From an uncultured Pelagibacteraceae bacterium (lineage in GTDB: Bacteria; Pseudomonadota; Alphaproteobacteria; Pelagibacterales; Pelagibacteraceae), in assembly GCA_902601895.1 (NCBI GenBank), contig CACKOU010000004.1, positions 19,140-83,139 on the forward strand: a DNA stretch of 64,000 bases. The letters are read 5' to 3'. Shown in pieces: positions 34,629 to 41,871 of this stretch. The notes beneath the pieces are model-generated. The model did no database searches and had not been told where the DNA came from. It saw nothing but the letters and a program-made list of their open reading frames with translations. The position numbers were made by a program, and so were the translations under genes. Every line of letters begins with the position of its first letter. Position 1 is the stretch's first letter.

Positions 34629-35924
34629 ATGCAAGAAAAAAAAATATTAAATTTAATAAAAAAAACAATAATAAATAAAGAATTTGATAAAGCTATAAGT
34701 TTAGTAAATAATTCTAACACAACAAATATTGAAAGAAATTTAAAGCTGCGTTTGCTTGCATCAATTTATTTTAAAAAGAAAAATTGGGAGAATGCAGTCA
34801 AATATTATGAAAAAGTATTACCTAACTCAAAAGATAAATTTGGTATATATAATAATATAGGAATATCTTATTTCAATTTAGGGGAACTTAAAAAATCTAT
34901 CGATTTTTATCTTAAATCTATTGAAAATAATCAAAACTTCGATGTAGCACATGAAAATTTAGCAATTACCTATAAAAATCTTGATGATTACGAAAGTGCT
35001 ATTAAAAGTTTTGTTAAGGCATTTGAAATCAATAAGAATAATAAGAATGCAAGGAACCAAATACTATATTTGCTTAACTACGTTAAAATTAAAAATAAAA
35101 CTATTAATCCAATCATAGAGTGTGACTTTAAAATAAATGAATTATTAAAAAATTTAAATTTCGAATCAATTAATTCTGAAAAATTTTTAAAAAATTTATT
35201 TTTTAAAATTGATGAGATTATAGATACTTATAAATCTGATTTTTTTTTGGACGAAACTCAGATATATAGAAGAAATAAGGAAAATCTTAATTGTTCGAGA
35301 CATTTTAAAGTATTTAATAGATTTAAGATAATACCGAAATACTGTTTTAACTGTTACAAGATACAAATTGATCTTAAAAATATAGTTGACTTGGTTAAAC
35401 TAAATTTTCTATTTAATATTTTAAAACTTGAAAAAAATAATATCAGAAAATGTATCGTAGAAATAAGACCAAATGTTCCGGTGAATTATAAAGGTTATAT
35501 ATATTGTGAGAGTTTAGACGAGTCTCAAGAGATACTAAAAAATATAAGTAATGATTTAAAAAAAATAAATTTCGATAAAATTAAAATAATTACTAAGCAT
35601 GGTTGTTCTGAATTTTATGAGGTGTATCCTAAATTTAAAGATATTAACTACAATGGTAAACAGCAAATGTCATACGATGTTAGTTGGCAAAAAAAAGAAG
35701 AGATAATTGATAAAGAGATAAATAATGTAAATTCCAATGAATTTTTTAAAAAAAATACTCTTAAATCAATTAATTTATATGATGTATTAATAATGAAAAA
35801 TTGGTTTGCATATGCAAAAATCATTGAAGATAAAAGTTTGGACAAAATTTATAATGGAAAATTAAATTTAGAAAATTTAAATCCATATTTAAAAGATCAA
35901 TTAAATTTTAGGAAAAGTAATTAA
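34629..35924 (+). CDS. TPR-repeat protein with uncharacterised C-terminal domain
   Basis: The track uses a TTG at 34626. I prefer the ATG one codon later. About residues 30-145 hold three or more TPR units (FGIYNNIGISYFNLGELKKSIDFYLKSIENN, VAHENLAITYKNLDDYESAIKSFVKAFEINKNN). The rest (about 150-430) is an unfamiliar Cys-containing domain (PKYCFNCYKIQIDL, VEIRPNVPVNYKGYIYCES). Probably a protein-binding scaffold. It follows apt by 9 bases and stops directly before the tRNA gene. Confidence 0.75.
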   Translation: MQEKKILNLIKKTIINKEFDKAISLVNNSNTTNIERNLKLRLLASIYFKKKNWENAVKYYEKVLPNSKDKFGIYNNIGISYFNLGELKKSIDFYLKSIENNQNFDVAHENLAITYKNLDDYESAIKSFVKAFEINKNNKNARNQILYLLNYVKIKNKTINPIIECDFKINELLKNLNFESINSEKFLKNLFFKIDEIIDTYKSDFFLDETQIYRRNKENLNCSRHFKVFNRFKIIPKYCFNCYKIQIDLKNIVDLVKLNFLFNILKLEKNNIRKCIVEIRPNVPVNYKGYIYCESLDESQEILKNISNDLKKINFDKIKIITKHGCSEFYEVYPKFKDINYNGKQQMSYDVSWQKKEEIIDKEINNVNSNEFFKKNTLKSINLYDVLIMKNWFAYAKIIEDKSLDKIYNGKLNLENLNPYLKDQLNFRKSN

Positions 35925-36001
35925 TGGTAGCGGGAAGTGGGATCGAACCACTGACCTCGGGCTTATGAGTCCCGCGCTCTAACCAACTGAGCTACCCCGC
36001 C
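35925..36001 (-). tRNA. tRNA-Met (CAT), elongator type
   Basis: 77 bases on the minus strand: acceptor GGCGGGG, positions 8-9 TA, D-arm GCTC-AGTTGGTTA-GAGC, anticodon stem-loop GGGACTCATAAGCCC with anticodon CAT, T-arm AGTGG-TTCGATC-CCACT, then TCCCGCT, A and an encoded CCA. The first pair is G-U and the last acceptor pair is also G-U, as seen in other alphaproteobacterial elongator Met tRNAs. It is not an initiator (no C1-A72 mismatch or three anticodon-stem GC pairs). A CAU-Ile tRNA is less likely but not excluded. Confidence 0.93.
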
Positions 36002-36052
36002 GTAAATAGCTTTTGTTTTATACTACTTTTATTTTTTGTTGCAAACAAGATT

Positions 36053-36166
36053 TCACTTTTTCTTTTTCTTGTCTTTTTTAATTTTTCTTTTTTCTTTAAG
36101 AGAAAGTTTGGCTTTTTTCATTACACTAGAGTCCTTGAATGATTTTCCACTATACCTTTTTGACAT
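36053..36166 (-). CDS. 37-residue Lys-rich mini protein
   Basis: Not in the ORF track. It reads MSKRYSGKSFKDSSVMKKAKLSLKEKRKIKKDKKKKK then TGA on the minus strand. The ATG lies 4 bases after the AEC-transporter gene, so it may be the tail of that operon. It is very basic and probably nucleic-acid or ribosome associated. No family recognised. Coding status rests on the clean ORF, codon use and position. Confidence 0.5.
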   Translation of the reverse strand: MSKRYSGKSFKDSSVMKKAKLSLKEKRKIKKDKKKKK

Positions 36167-36170
36167 TGCT

Positions 36171-37094
36171 TTAACTTAATAAATTTATAGTGAATAAAAA
36201 AGTAAATATTGAAGCAAATGTTGAAATAAATATTGCTTTAATGATATTTTCCGGACTCACATTATAAGCAGAACACATAACAATTGATGTTGCACCACAG
36301 GGGCCAACACTAACCAACAAGGCTCCAGAAAAATTTATTGGATTTGATAAACTAAAAAATGTGTATCCTAAAATTAGCAGTATCATTGGTGATATCACCA
36401 GCTTTAATATTGAAATTGTAATAGTTAACTTATTAATAACATTTTTTGAATAAAAAGATAGAATAATACCAATTGCAAATAACCCAACTGGCATCACACA
36501 TGCTGCTAGTCTTTGAAGAATATACTCAAATGGAGTGTCGTCTATATTGATCTTTGAAATTCTTATTATTAATCCAATTAATATTGCTAATATCATCGGA
36601 TTTAATATTAAATTTCTTAAAAACTGAAATAATTTAATTCTCTTTTTTACAGTAAGTTCTAAAAAGAAACTAACTATGGATATTAAAACTACACTATCCA
36701 TTAAAATAATACCTGATATTTGAGTTATTGTACTCCCTGAAAAGAAAATTTCTGCAATAGGTAAAACTAATATGACGTGATTAGATAAAGCAACTGTTAA
36801 AGCCCAAATAATTGACTCTTGAATTGATCTTTTGAAAGTATTTTTAGTTAATAAAAAAGCAAATATTCCACTCGTTAATTGCATTAAAAAATATGATGAA
36901 ATTTGAGACACATCTATTTCCCCAACATCACTTTGTGCAACTAGTTTTATGATTAAAGCTGGTACTGCTATATAAAATGAAAATAAATTAAATATTCTAG
37001 CCTTTTGTAAATCAAATATTTTAATATATCCTAAAAGATAACCTATAAGCGTAATGCCTATAAATGGTGTTAATCCTAGAAATACCTGAAACAT
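36171..37094 (-). CDS. AEC-family transporter
   Basis: 307 residues, about ten helices, of the auxin-efflux-carrier family. FIGITLIGYLLGYIKIFDLQKARIFNLFSFYIAVPALIIKL at the start and SNPINFSGALLVSVGPCGATSIVMCSAYNVSPE at the end (with the broken-helix GP motif) are typical. Bacterial members move malonate, malate or other small anions. It overlaps the upstream dioxygenase by one base. Confidence 0.88.
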   Translation of the reverse strand: MFQVFLGLTPFIGITLIGYLLGYIKIFDLQKARIFNLFSFYIAVPALIIKLVAQSDVGEIDVSQISSYFLMQLTSGIFAFLLTKNTFKRSIQESIIWALTVALSNHVILVLPIAEIFFSGSTITQISGIILMDSVVLISIVSFFLELTVKKRIKLFQFLRNLILNPMILAILIGLIIRISKINIDDTPFEYILQRLAACVMPVGLFAIGIILSFYSKNVINKLTITISILKLVISPMILLILGYTFFSLSNPINFSGALLVSVGPCGATSIVMCSAYNVSPENIIKAIFISTFASIFTFLFTINLLS

Positions 37095-37882
37095 TATTGG
37101 ACAGTAATTCTATGCATAATTCTATTACCTTTAAAAGCTGTAGCTTGATGTAGCATAGATCTGTTATCCCAAATGGCTAATTGGTTCTTTTCCCATTCTA
37201 AAGAATATTGAAAACTTTTTTTTAATTGGTGTTTAAATAAATAAGTTTTAAATTTTTTGTCAATTTTACTATTATTAAAACGTATAAAGTGTCCTGGACT
37301 ACAATATAAAGTATATTTACTATTTATTTTCCTTATTAATTTATGCTTTGAGATAAGTTCTTTCGTTTTTTTCCCCTTTTCTTTCTCTCTTTCCAATCTA
37401 GTTACAGAAATAGGTCCCTCTGATGAAAATATACATTTTTCATTTTTAAACTTTCTTTTGAAACTAGCAGGTAATTTTTCATAAGCTAAATATTGGGAAC
37501 AGAAATCTGTGTTTGCCTGCCCTTTTTTTGGAACTAACTTAGATAGTAACATAGTAAATCTAGGTGGCTTTTTGGTATAAATTGAATCTGTATGAAATTG
37601 TTCACCAAAACTAGGTCCTTTATCAGTAGATTTTCTTTGAACAACGGTTATTTGAGGATATTTTTTATTCAATCCTTTAAGTCTTGGATAGTTTGCAAGT
37701 TTTCCAAATTTTTTTGCAAATTTTACATAATGATCAGAGCTTAATTTTTGGTTTCTAAAATAAATCATCCCATATTTTGAAAGAGCAGATTTTATTTTTT
37801 TTAACGACGAATTGTTAATTTTATTTAAATCGCAGACTAATTCTGCACCTATATTTTTTTTATTAGGAATAATTTTAAACAT
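37094..37882 (-). CDS. TauD/TfdA-family Fe(II)/2-oxoglutarate dioxygenase
   Basis: 262 residues. The iron ligands are H97 and D99 in FGEQFHTDS and H245 in MLHQATAF, and the 2-oxoglutarate arginine lies in RIMHRITVQ at the very C-terminus. The fold is that of TauD/TfdA, which oxidises taurine, alkylsulfonates, herbicide ethers or related anions. The substrate cannot be read from sequence. It overlaps the dehalogenase-like gene by 8 bases. Confidence 0.88.
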   Translation of the reverse strand: MFKIIPNKKNIGAELVCDLNKINNSSLKKIKSALSKYGMIYFRNQKLSSDHYVKFAKKFGKLANYPRLKGLNKKYPQITVVQRKSTDKGPSFGEQFHTDSIYTKKPPRFTMLLSKLVPKKGQANTDFCSQYLAYEKLPASFKRKFKNEKCIFSSEGPISVTRLEREKEKGKKTKELISKHKLIRKINSKYTLYCSPGHFIRFNNSKIDKKFKTYLFKHQLKKSFQYSLEWEKNQLAIWDNRSMLHQATAFKGNRIMHRITVQ

Positions 37883-38750
37883 TTTTTAAAAAGAAACTTT
37901 TTAATTGTTTAATTGTTTCTTTGGGATTTTGCTCTGGTATAAAATGTCCAGATTTAACAGCAACTCCGACAACTTTTTTATTTGAATATTTTTGCCAAAT
38001 TTTAATAGGTTTAAATTGTTTGTTTATAACTCCATTTTTTCCCCATAAAACTTGAACAGGAATATTTAATTTTTTCTTACGATCGTTCCTGTCATGATCA
38101 AGATCAATTGTAGCAGATGCTCTATAATCCTCACATGATCCGTGTATTCTTTTTGGTTGCTTAAAGCACTTTAGATAACCCTCTTCAACTTTTCCAAATT
38201 TATGATTGCCAGACCATTTATCTAAGCAATACTTCATCCATTTCCTTGGATCACTCATTATCATTCTTTCTGGTAACCATTTTGGTTGAATTAAGAAAAA
38301 CCAATGAAAGTAAGCTTTTGCAAAATCTCTAGTAGTTAGTTCGTACATATCTAAAGTTGGACAAATATCTAAAACGCTGAGAGCAAGTACGTTTTTTCTG
38401 TGGTCTCTTGCCAATCTATGAGCAACTCTTCCACCTCTATCATGGCCTGCAACAAAAAATTTAGGGTATCCCAATTTTACCATTGTTTGTTTCATGTCGC
38501 TCGCCATTTCTCGTTTTGAATAATTGAAATGTTTACTATCAGATTGTGGAGCTAAACTATTTCCATAACCTCTAAGATCTGCGGCAACAACTGTGAAGGT
38601 TTTTGACAACTCCGGCGCTGTTTTGTGCCACATTAAATGAGTTTGGGGATAACCATGAAGTAATAATAAAGGTGGACCGTTTCCTTTAACTTTACAAAAC
38701 ACTTTCCCTTTTTTTACTTTTACGTATCTACTCTTAAAACCATCAAACAT
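37875..38750 (-). CDS. Alpha/beta hydrolase, haloacetate (fluoroacetate) dehalogenase-like
   Basis: 291 residues. The nucleophile elbow VAGHDRGGRVA has an aspartate (D104), as in dehalogenases and epoxide hydrolases, with R105 and R108. D128 in SVLDICPT, H148-W149 in AYFHWFFL, Y208 in CEDYRA and H268 in SGHFIPEQ match the order of catalytic and halide-binding residues described for fluoroacetate dehalogenase. It would remove halide from a 2-haloacid in the cytoplasm. First gene of an operon with a TauD-type dioxygenase and AEC transporter. Confidence 0.85.
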   Translation of the reverse strand: MFDGFKSRYVKVKKGKVFCKVKGNGPPLLLLHGYPQTHLMWHKTAPELSKTFTVVAADLRGYGNSLAPQSDSKHFNYSKREMASDMKQTMVKLGYPKFFVAGHDRGGRVAHRLARDHRKNVLALSVLDICPTLDMYELTTRDFAKAYFHWFFLIQPKWLPERMIMSDPRKWMKYCLDKWSGNHKFGKVEEGYLKCFKQPKRIHGSCEDYRASATIDLDHDRNDRKKKLNIPVQVLWGKNGVINKQFKPIKIWQKYSNKKVVGVAVKSGHFIPEQNPKETIKQLKSFFLKNV

Positions 38751-38795
38751 TTATTTATTTTAATTTATATTTTTATAATTCAATCAGTAATTTCA

Positions 38796-38808
38796 AAATT
38801 GTTCAAAT
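38796..38808. repeat. AAATTGTTCAAAT element upstream of guaC
   Basis: This 13-base word also occurs exactly at 56489-56501 in front of the two-module regulator gene. In both places it is in an intergenic region upstream of a plus-strand gene. It may be a shared regulator site, though the composition is simple. Confidence 0.3.
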
Positions 38809-38822
38809 ACAACGTTAATAAG

Positions 38823-38840
38823 TTCAATTATTAAATTGAA
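38823..38840. promoter_or_regulatory. Inverted repeat upstream of guaC
   Basis: TTCAATT-ATTA-AATTGAA is a perfect 7-bp palindrome, 53 bases before the GTG start, in the divergent region between the dehalogenase-like operon and guaC. It is a plausible operator, but AT-only palindromes arise easily here. Confidence 0.25.
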
Positions 38841-38875
38841 TTATCATTCATTGGATGTATACCTTCATTTTTGTG

Positions 38876-39907
38876 AGAATTGAAGAAGAGCTAAAACTAG
38901 ATTATTCCGACGTACTTTTTAGACCTAAAAGAAGCACTCTTAAAAGTAGAAAAGATGTTAATTTAAAGAGAACCTATCGTTTTAAATACAGTAAAAACGA
39001 ATGGTCTGGGATTCCTATAATGGCTGCTAACATGGATGGAGTTGGGGAATTAGATGTTGCGCAAAAGTTATCAGAATATGGGATGATTACATGCTTAACA
39101 AAACAGCATGACGTAAAAAAAATCAAACAATTTAAAAAAATTAAATCAATATATCCAAATGTAGCTTTAAGTATTGGAACTAAAAAAGAAGATTTTCAAA
39201 ATTTAGATAAAGTTTTAAAAGAATTTAGTTTCATTAAGTTCATTTGTATTGATGTAGCAAACGGTTACTCAGAGCATTTTAGTAAATTTTTAAAATCTGT
39301 TAGAGATAAATATCCAACAAAAACAATTATTGCAGGAAACGTTGTTACTGCTGATATGACTCAAGAATTAATTTTATCAGGTGCTGATATTGTTAAAGTT
39401 GGAATTGGACCAGGAAGTGTATGTACTACACGTATACAAACTGGAGTTGGCTATCCTCAGTTAAGTGCAGTAATAGAATGTGCTGATGCAGCTCATGGAT
39501 TAGGTGCACATATAATTGCAGATGGTGGATGCACATGTCCAGGTGACGTTGCTAAAGCATTTGGTGGAGGAGCTGATTTTGTTATGCTTGGAGGAATGTT
39601 TGCAGGTCATGATGAAGGTAAAGGAAAATTAGTAAAATCTAATGGCTCAAAGTATATTGAATTTTATGGATCGAGCTCAGAAACAGCTAACAATAAACAT
39701 TATGGTGGACTTTCAGACTACAGAAGTAGCGAAGGAAGAACAGTAAGAGTGAAGTACCGTGGTAAAATTAATGATACCATTTTAAATATTTTAGGTGGTG
39801 TGAGAAGTAGTTGTACATATGTTGGAGCACCTTCTTTAAAACAATTAAGTAAGTGCACAACTTTTGTTAGAGTTACCAAGCAATTTAACGATACATTTGC
39901 TAAATAA
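38876..39907 (+). CDS. guaC: GMP reductase
   Basis: The track begins at an ATG at 38855. I prefer the GTG at 38876, because from there the protein (M)[28 protein letters not shown] matches the known N-terminus of E. coli Gua[23 protein letters not shown] with the catalytic cysteine and [16 protein letters not shown] are diagnostic of the IMPDH/GMPR family, GMP reductase branch. No CBS domains. It reduces GMP to IMP with NADPH. The stop abuts the next ATG. Confidence 0.93.
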   Translation, partial: RIEEELKLDYSDVLFRPKRSTLKSRKDVNLKRTYRFKYSKNEWSGIPIMAANMDGVGELDVAQKLSEYGMITCLTKQHDVKKIKQFKKIKSIYPNVALSIGTKKEDFQNLDKVLKEFSFIKFICIDVANGYSEHFSKFLKSVRDKYPTKTIIAGNVVTADMTQELILSGADIVKVGIGPGSVCTTRIQTGVGYPQLSAVIECADAAHGLGAHIIADGGCTCPGDVAKAFGGGADFVMLGGMFAGHDEGKGKLVKSNGSKYIEFYGSSSETANNKHYGGLSDYRSSEGRTVRVKYRGKINDTILNILGGVRSSCTYVGAPSLKQLSKCTTFVRVTKQFNDTFAK

Positions 39908-40981
39908 ATGAAAGAATATTCAATAGCTTCTATTGCTGGTGACGGCATTGGTAAAGAAGTTGTGCCTGAAGCACAAAAAATATTAAAAGAAATTTCTCAA
40001 CAACATCAATTCAAATTAAATATAGAGGATTATGATTTTGCATCATGTGATTATTACGAAAAGCACGGAAAAATGATGCCAGATGACTGGAAAGATAAAT
40101 TAATTAAACATGATGCAATTTTCTTTGGCGCAGTTGGTATGCCAGATAAATATCCTGACCACATAACACTTTGGGGTTCATTATTAAAATTTAGAAGAGA
40201 GTTTGATCAGTTTATTAATTTAAGACCTGTAAAACTTTTTGAGGGTGTGAATGCACCATTAGCTAATAAAAAGCCAGGAGATATTGACATGATAGTTATA
40301 AGAGAAAATACTGAAGGTGAATACTCATCAGTCGGTGGAAGAATGTATCAGGGAACTGATAGAGAGGTGGTTATTCAAGAAACAATAATGTCAAAATATG
40401 GAATAGATAGAGTTCAACAGTTTGCTTTTGAATTAGCTAAAAAAAGAAAAAGAAAAAAACTAACAAGTGCAACAAAATCAAATGGAATATCAATTACAAT
40501 GCCTTATTGGGATGAAAGATTTAATGAGAATAAAAAAAATTATCCTGATGTGGAAACTGATCAATATCATATCGATATATTGGCTGCTAGATTTGTTCTA
40601 AGTCCTGAACGTTTTGATGTGATAGTCGCATCAAACCTTTTTGGAGATATTCTATCTGATCTAGGACCAGCTTGTACTGGAACTATTGGAATTGCACCAT
40701 CTGGAAATATTAATCCAACAAATAAATACCCATCATTATTTGAACCCGTTCATGGGTCAGCACCAGATATTGCGGGCCAAGGGATAGCTAATCCAGTAGG
40801 ACAAATTTGGTCAGCTGCAATGATGTTAGATTATCTAGGCGAAAAAGAAGCCTCTGATAGAATAGTAAAATCAATTGAATTAACTCTTAAAGATAAAGAC
40901 AGTCGAACAAAAGATCTTCAAGGCTCTAGTAATACAGAAGAGTGTTCAAAAAAAATTTTAGATAATATTAGTTCAGTCTAA
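39908..40981 (+). CDS. Tartrate/D-malate dehydrogenase, beta-decarboxylating family
   Basis: 357 residues of the isocitrate/isopropylmalate dehydrogenase family. IAGDGIGKEVVPEAQKIL, FFGAVGMPDKYPDHITLWGSLLKFRREFDQFINLRPVKL, VIRENTEGEYSSVGGRMY and SNLFGDILSDLGPACTGTIGIAPSGNINP are the active-site segments. The GMPDKYPDH loop points to the tartrate dehydrogenase/DmlA group rather than LeuB. It oxidises a 2-hydroxy-dicarboxylate with NAD. It starts exactly where guaC stops. Confidence 0.9.
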   Translation: MKEYSIASIAGDGIGKEVVPEAQKILKEISQQHQFKLNIEDYDFASCDYYEKHGKMMPDDWKDKLIKHDAIFFGAVGMPDKYPDHITLWGSLLKFRREFDQFINLRPVKLFEGVNAPLANKKPGDIDMIVIRENTEGEYSSVGGRMYQGTDREVVIQETIMSKYGIDRVQQFAFELAKKRKRKKLTSATKSNGISITMPYWDERFNENKKNYPDVETDQYHIDILAARFVLSPERFDVIVASNLFGDILSDLGPACTGTIGIAPSGNINPTNKYPSLFEPVHGSAPDIAGQGIANPVGQIWSAAMMLDYLGEKEASDRIVKSIELTLKDKDSRTKDLQGSSNTEECSKKILDNISSV

Positions 40982-40995
40982 AATTAATTAAAATT

Positions 40996-41871
40996 ATGAA
41001 TTTACTTAAAAATAAATCTATTACTAAAGTTATAATTTTATCTATATCAGGATTTTTTATTTTAGTTTGCCAAGATTCTACTGCAAAATATCTTGGAACA
41101 TTAATGCCTTTAAATCAAGTAATTTGGGGCAGATTTTTTTTTCACTTTATTATTATTTTAATTTTATTTGCAATGTTAAAACCTAAGTTAAACTTAAAAA
41201 GAAATTTCAATATCAATATTATTAGGTCTATATTAATGGTTTTTGCTACTTTTTTTTTCATTCATTCCTTACAAAAATTTGACCTTGTGGATATTTATGT
41301 AGTTTTCTTCTCAGCTCCATTAATAGTATCGATTTTAACAGCATTGTTTTTAAAAGATATTCTTTCACCTAAAGGTATAATTTTAATGTTGTTAAGCTTT
41401 GGGTGCATAATTTATTCAATGAGTCCAAGTATGAAAGTTTTAAGTTTAGACTTAATTTTTCCTTTAGTACCACCAGTCTGTTGGGCTTTATATCAATTTT
41501 TTACAAAATTTATTTCTGGTAATAATGATCCTTTAGTAGCGTTATTTTATGCTGCAGTTGTAGGAGCTATTGTATTCTCTATTTATGTAATGTTAGACTG
41601 GACTCCAATTGAGAATAAAAGATTATGGGTTTGGTTGATATTTTTAGGTGTATTAGGTTTTACTAGTCACCTTTTAATTATATTTGCAATTCAGCTATCA
41701 AATTTATCTTTTGTTACCAATTTTCAATATTCTCAATTAATTTGGTCAACATTAATCAATTTTTATATATTTGGAGTACCTTTCGATTTTAATAAAACTT
41801 TTGGAGTTATTGGAATAATTGTTTTTGGAGTTTTATTTGTTCAGGCTGAAAGCAGAAAAAAGAAAAATTAG
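40996..41871 (+). CDS. EamA/DMT-family transporter
   Basis: 291 residues, ten helices in two EamA repeats. QDSTAKYLGTLMPLNQVIWGRFFFHFIIIL near residue 26 and the second repeat around WALYQFFTKFISGNNDPLVALFYAA are typical. Substrate unknown (metabolite exporter or importer). It follows the dehydrogenase by 14 bases and overlaps the convergent dehydrogenase gene by 4. Confidence 0.88.
   Translation: MNLLKNKSITKVIILSISGFFILVCQDSTAKYLGTLMPLNQVIWGRFFFHFIIILILFAMLKPKLNLKRNFNINIIRSILMVFATFFFIHSLQKFDLVDIYVVFFSAPLIVSILTALFLKDILSPKGIILMLLSFGCIIYSMSPSMKVLSLDLIFPLVPPVCWALYQFFTKFISGNNDPLVALFYAAVVGAIVFSIYVMLDWTPIENKRLWVWLIFLGVLGFTSHLLIIFAIQLSNLSFVTNFQYSQLIWSTLINFYIFGVPFDFNKTFGVIGIIVFGVLFVQAESRKKKN

Noticed and set aside
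35925-36001. Initiator tRNA-fMet
   Set aside because: The sequence lacks the C1-A72 mismatch and the three consecutive G-C pairs of the initiator anticodon stem.
37094-37882. Taurine dioxygenase serving the tau cluster
   Set aside because: It is ~9 kb from the tau genes and in a tight operon with the dehalogenase-like hydrolase and AEC carrier, so a taurine role is not supported.
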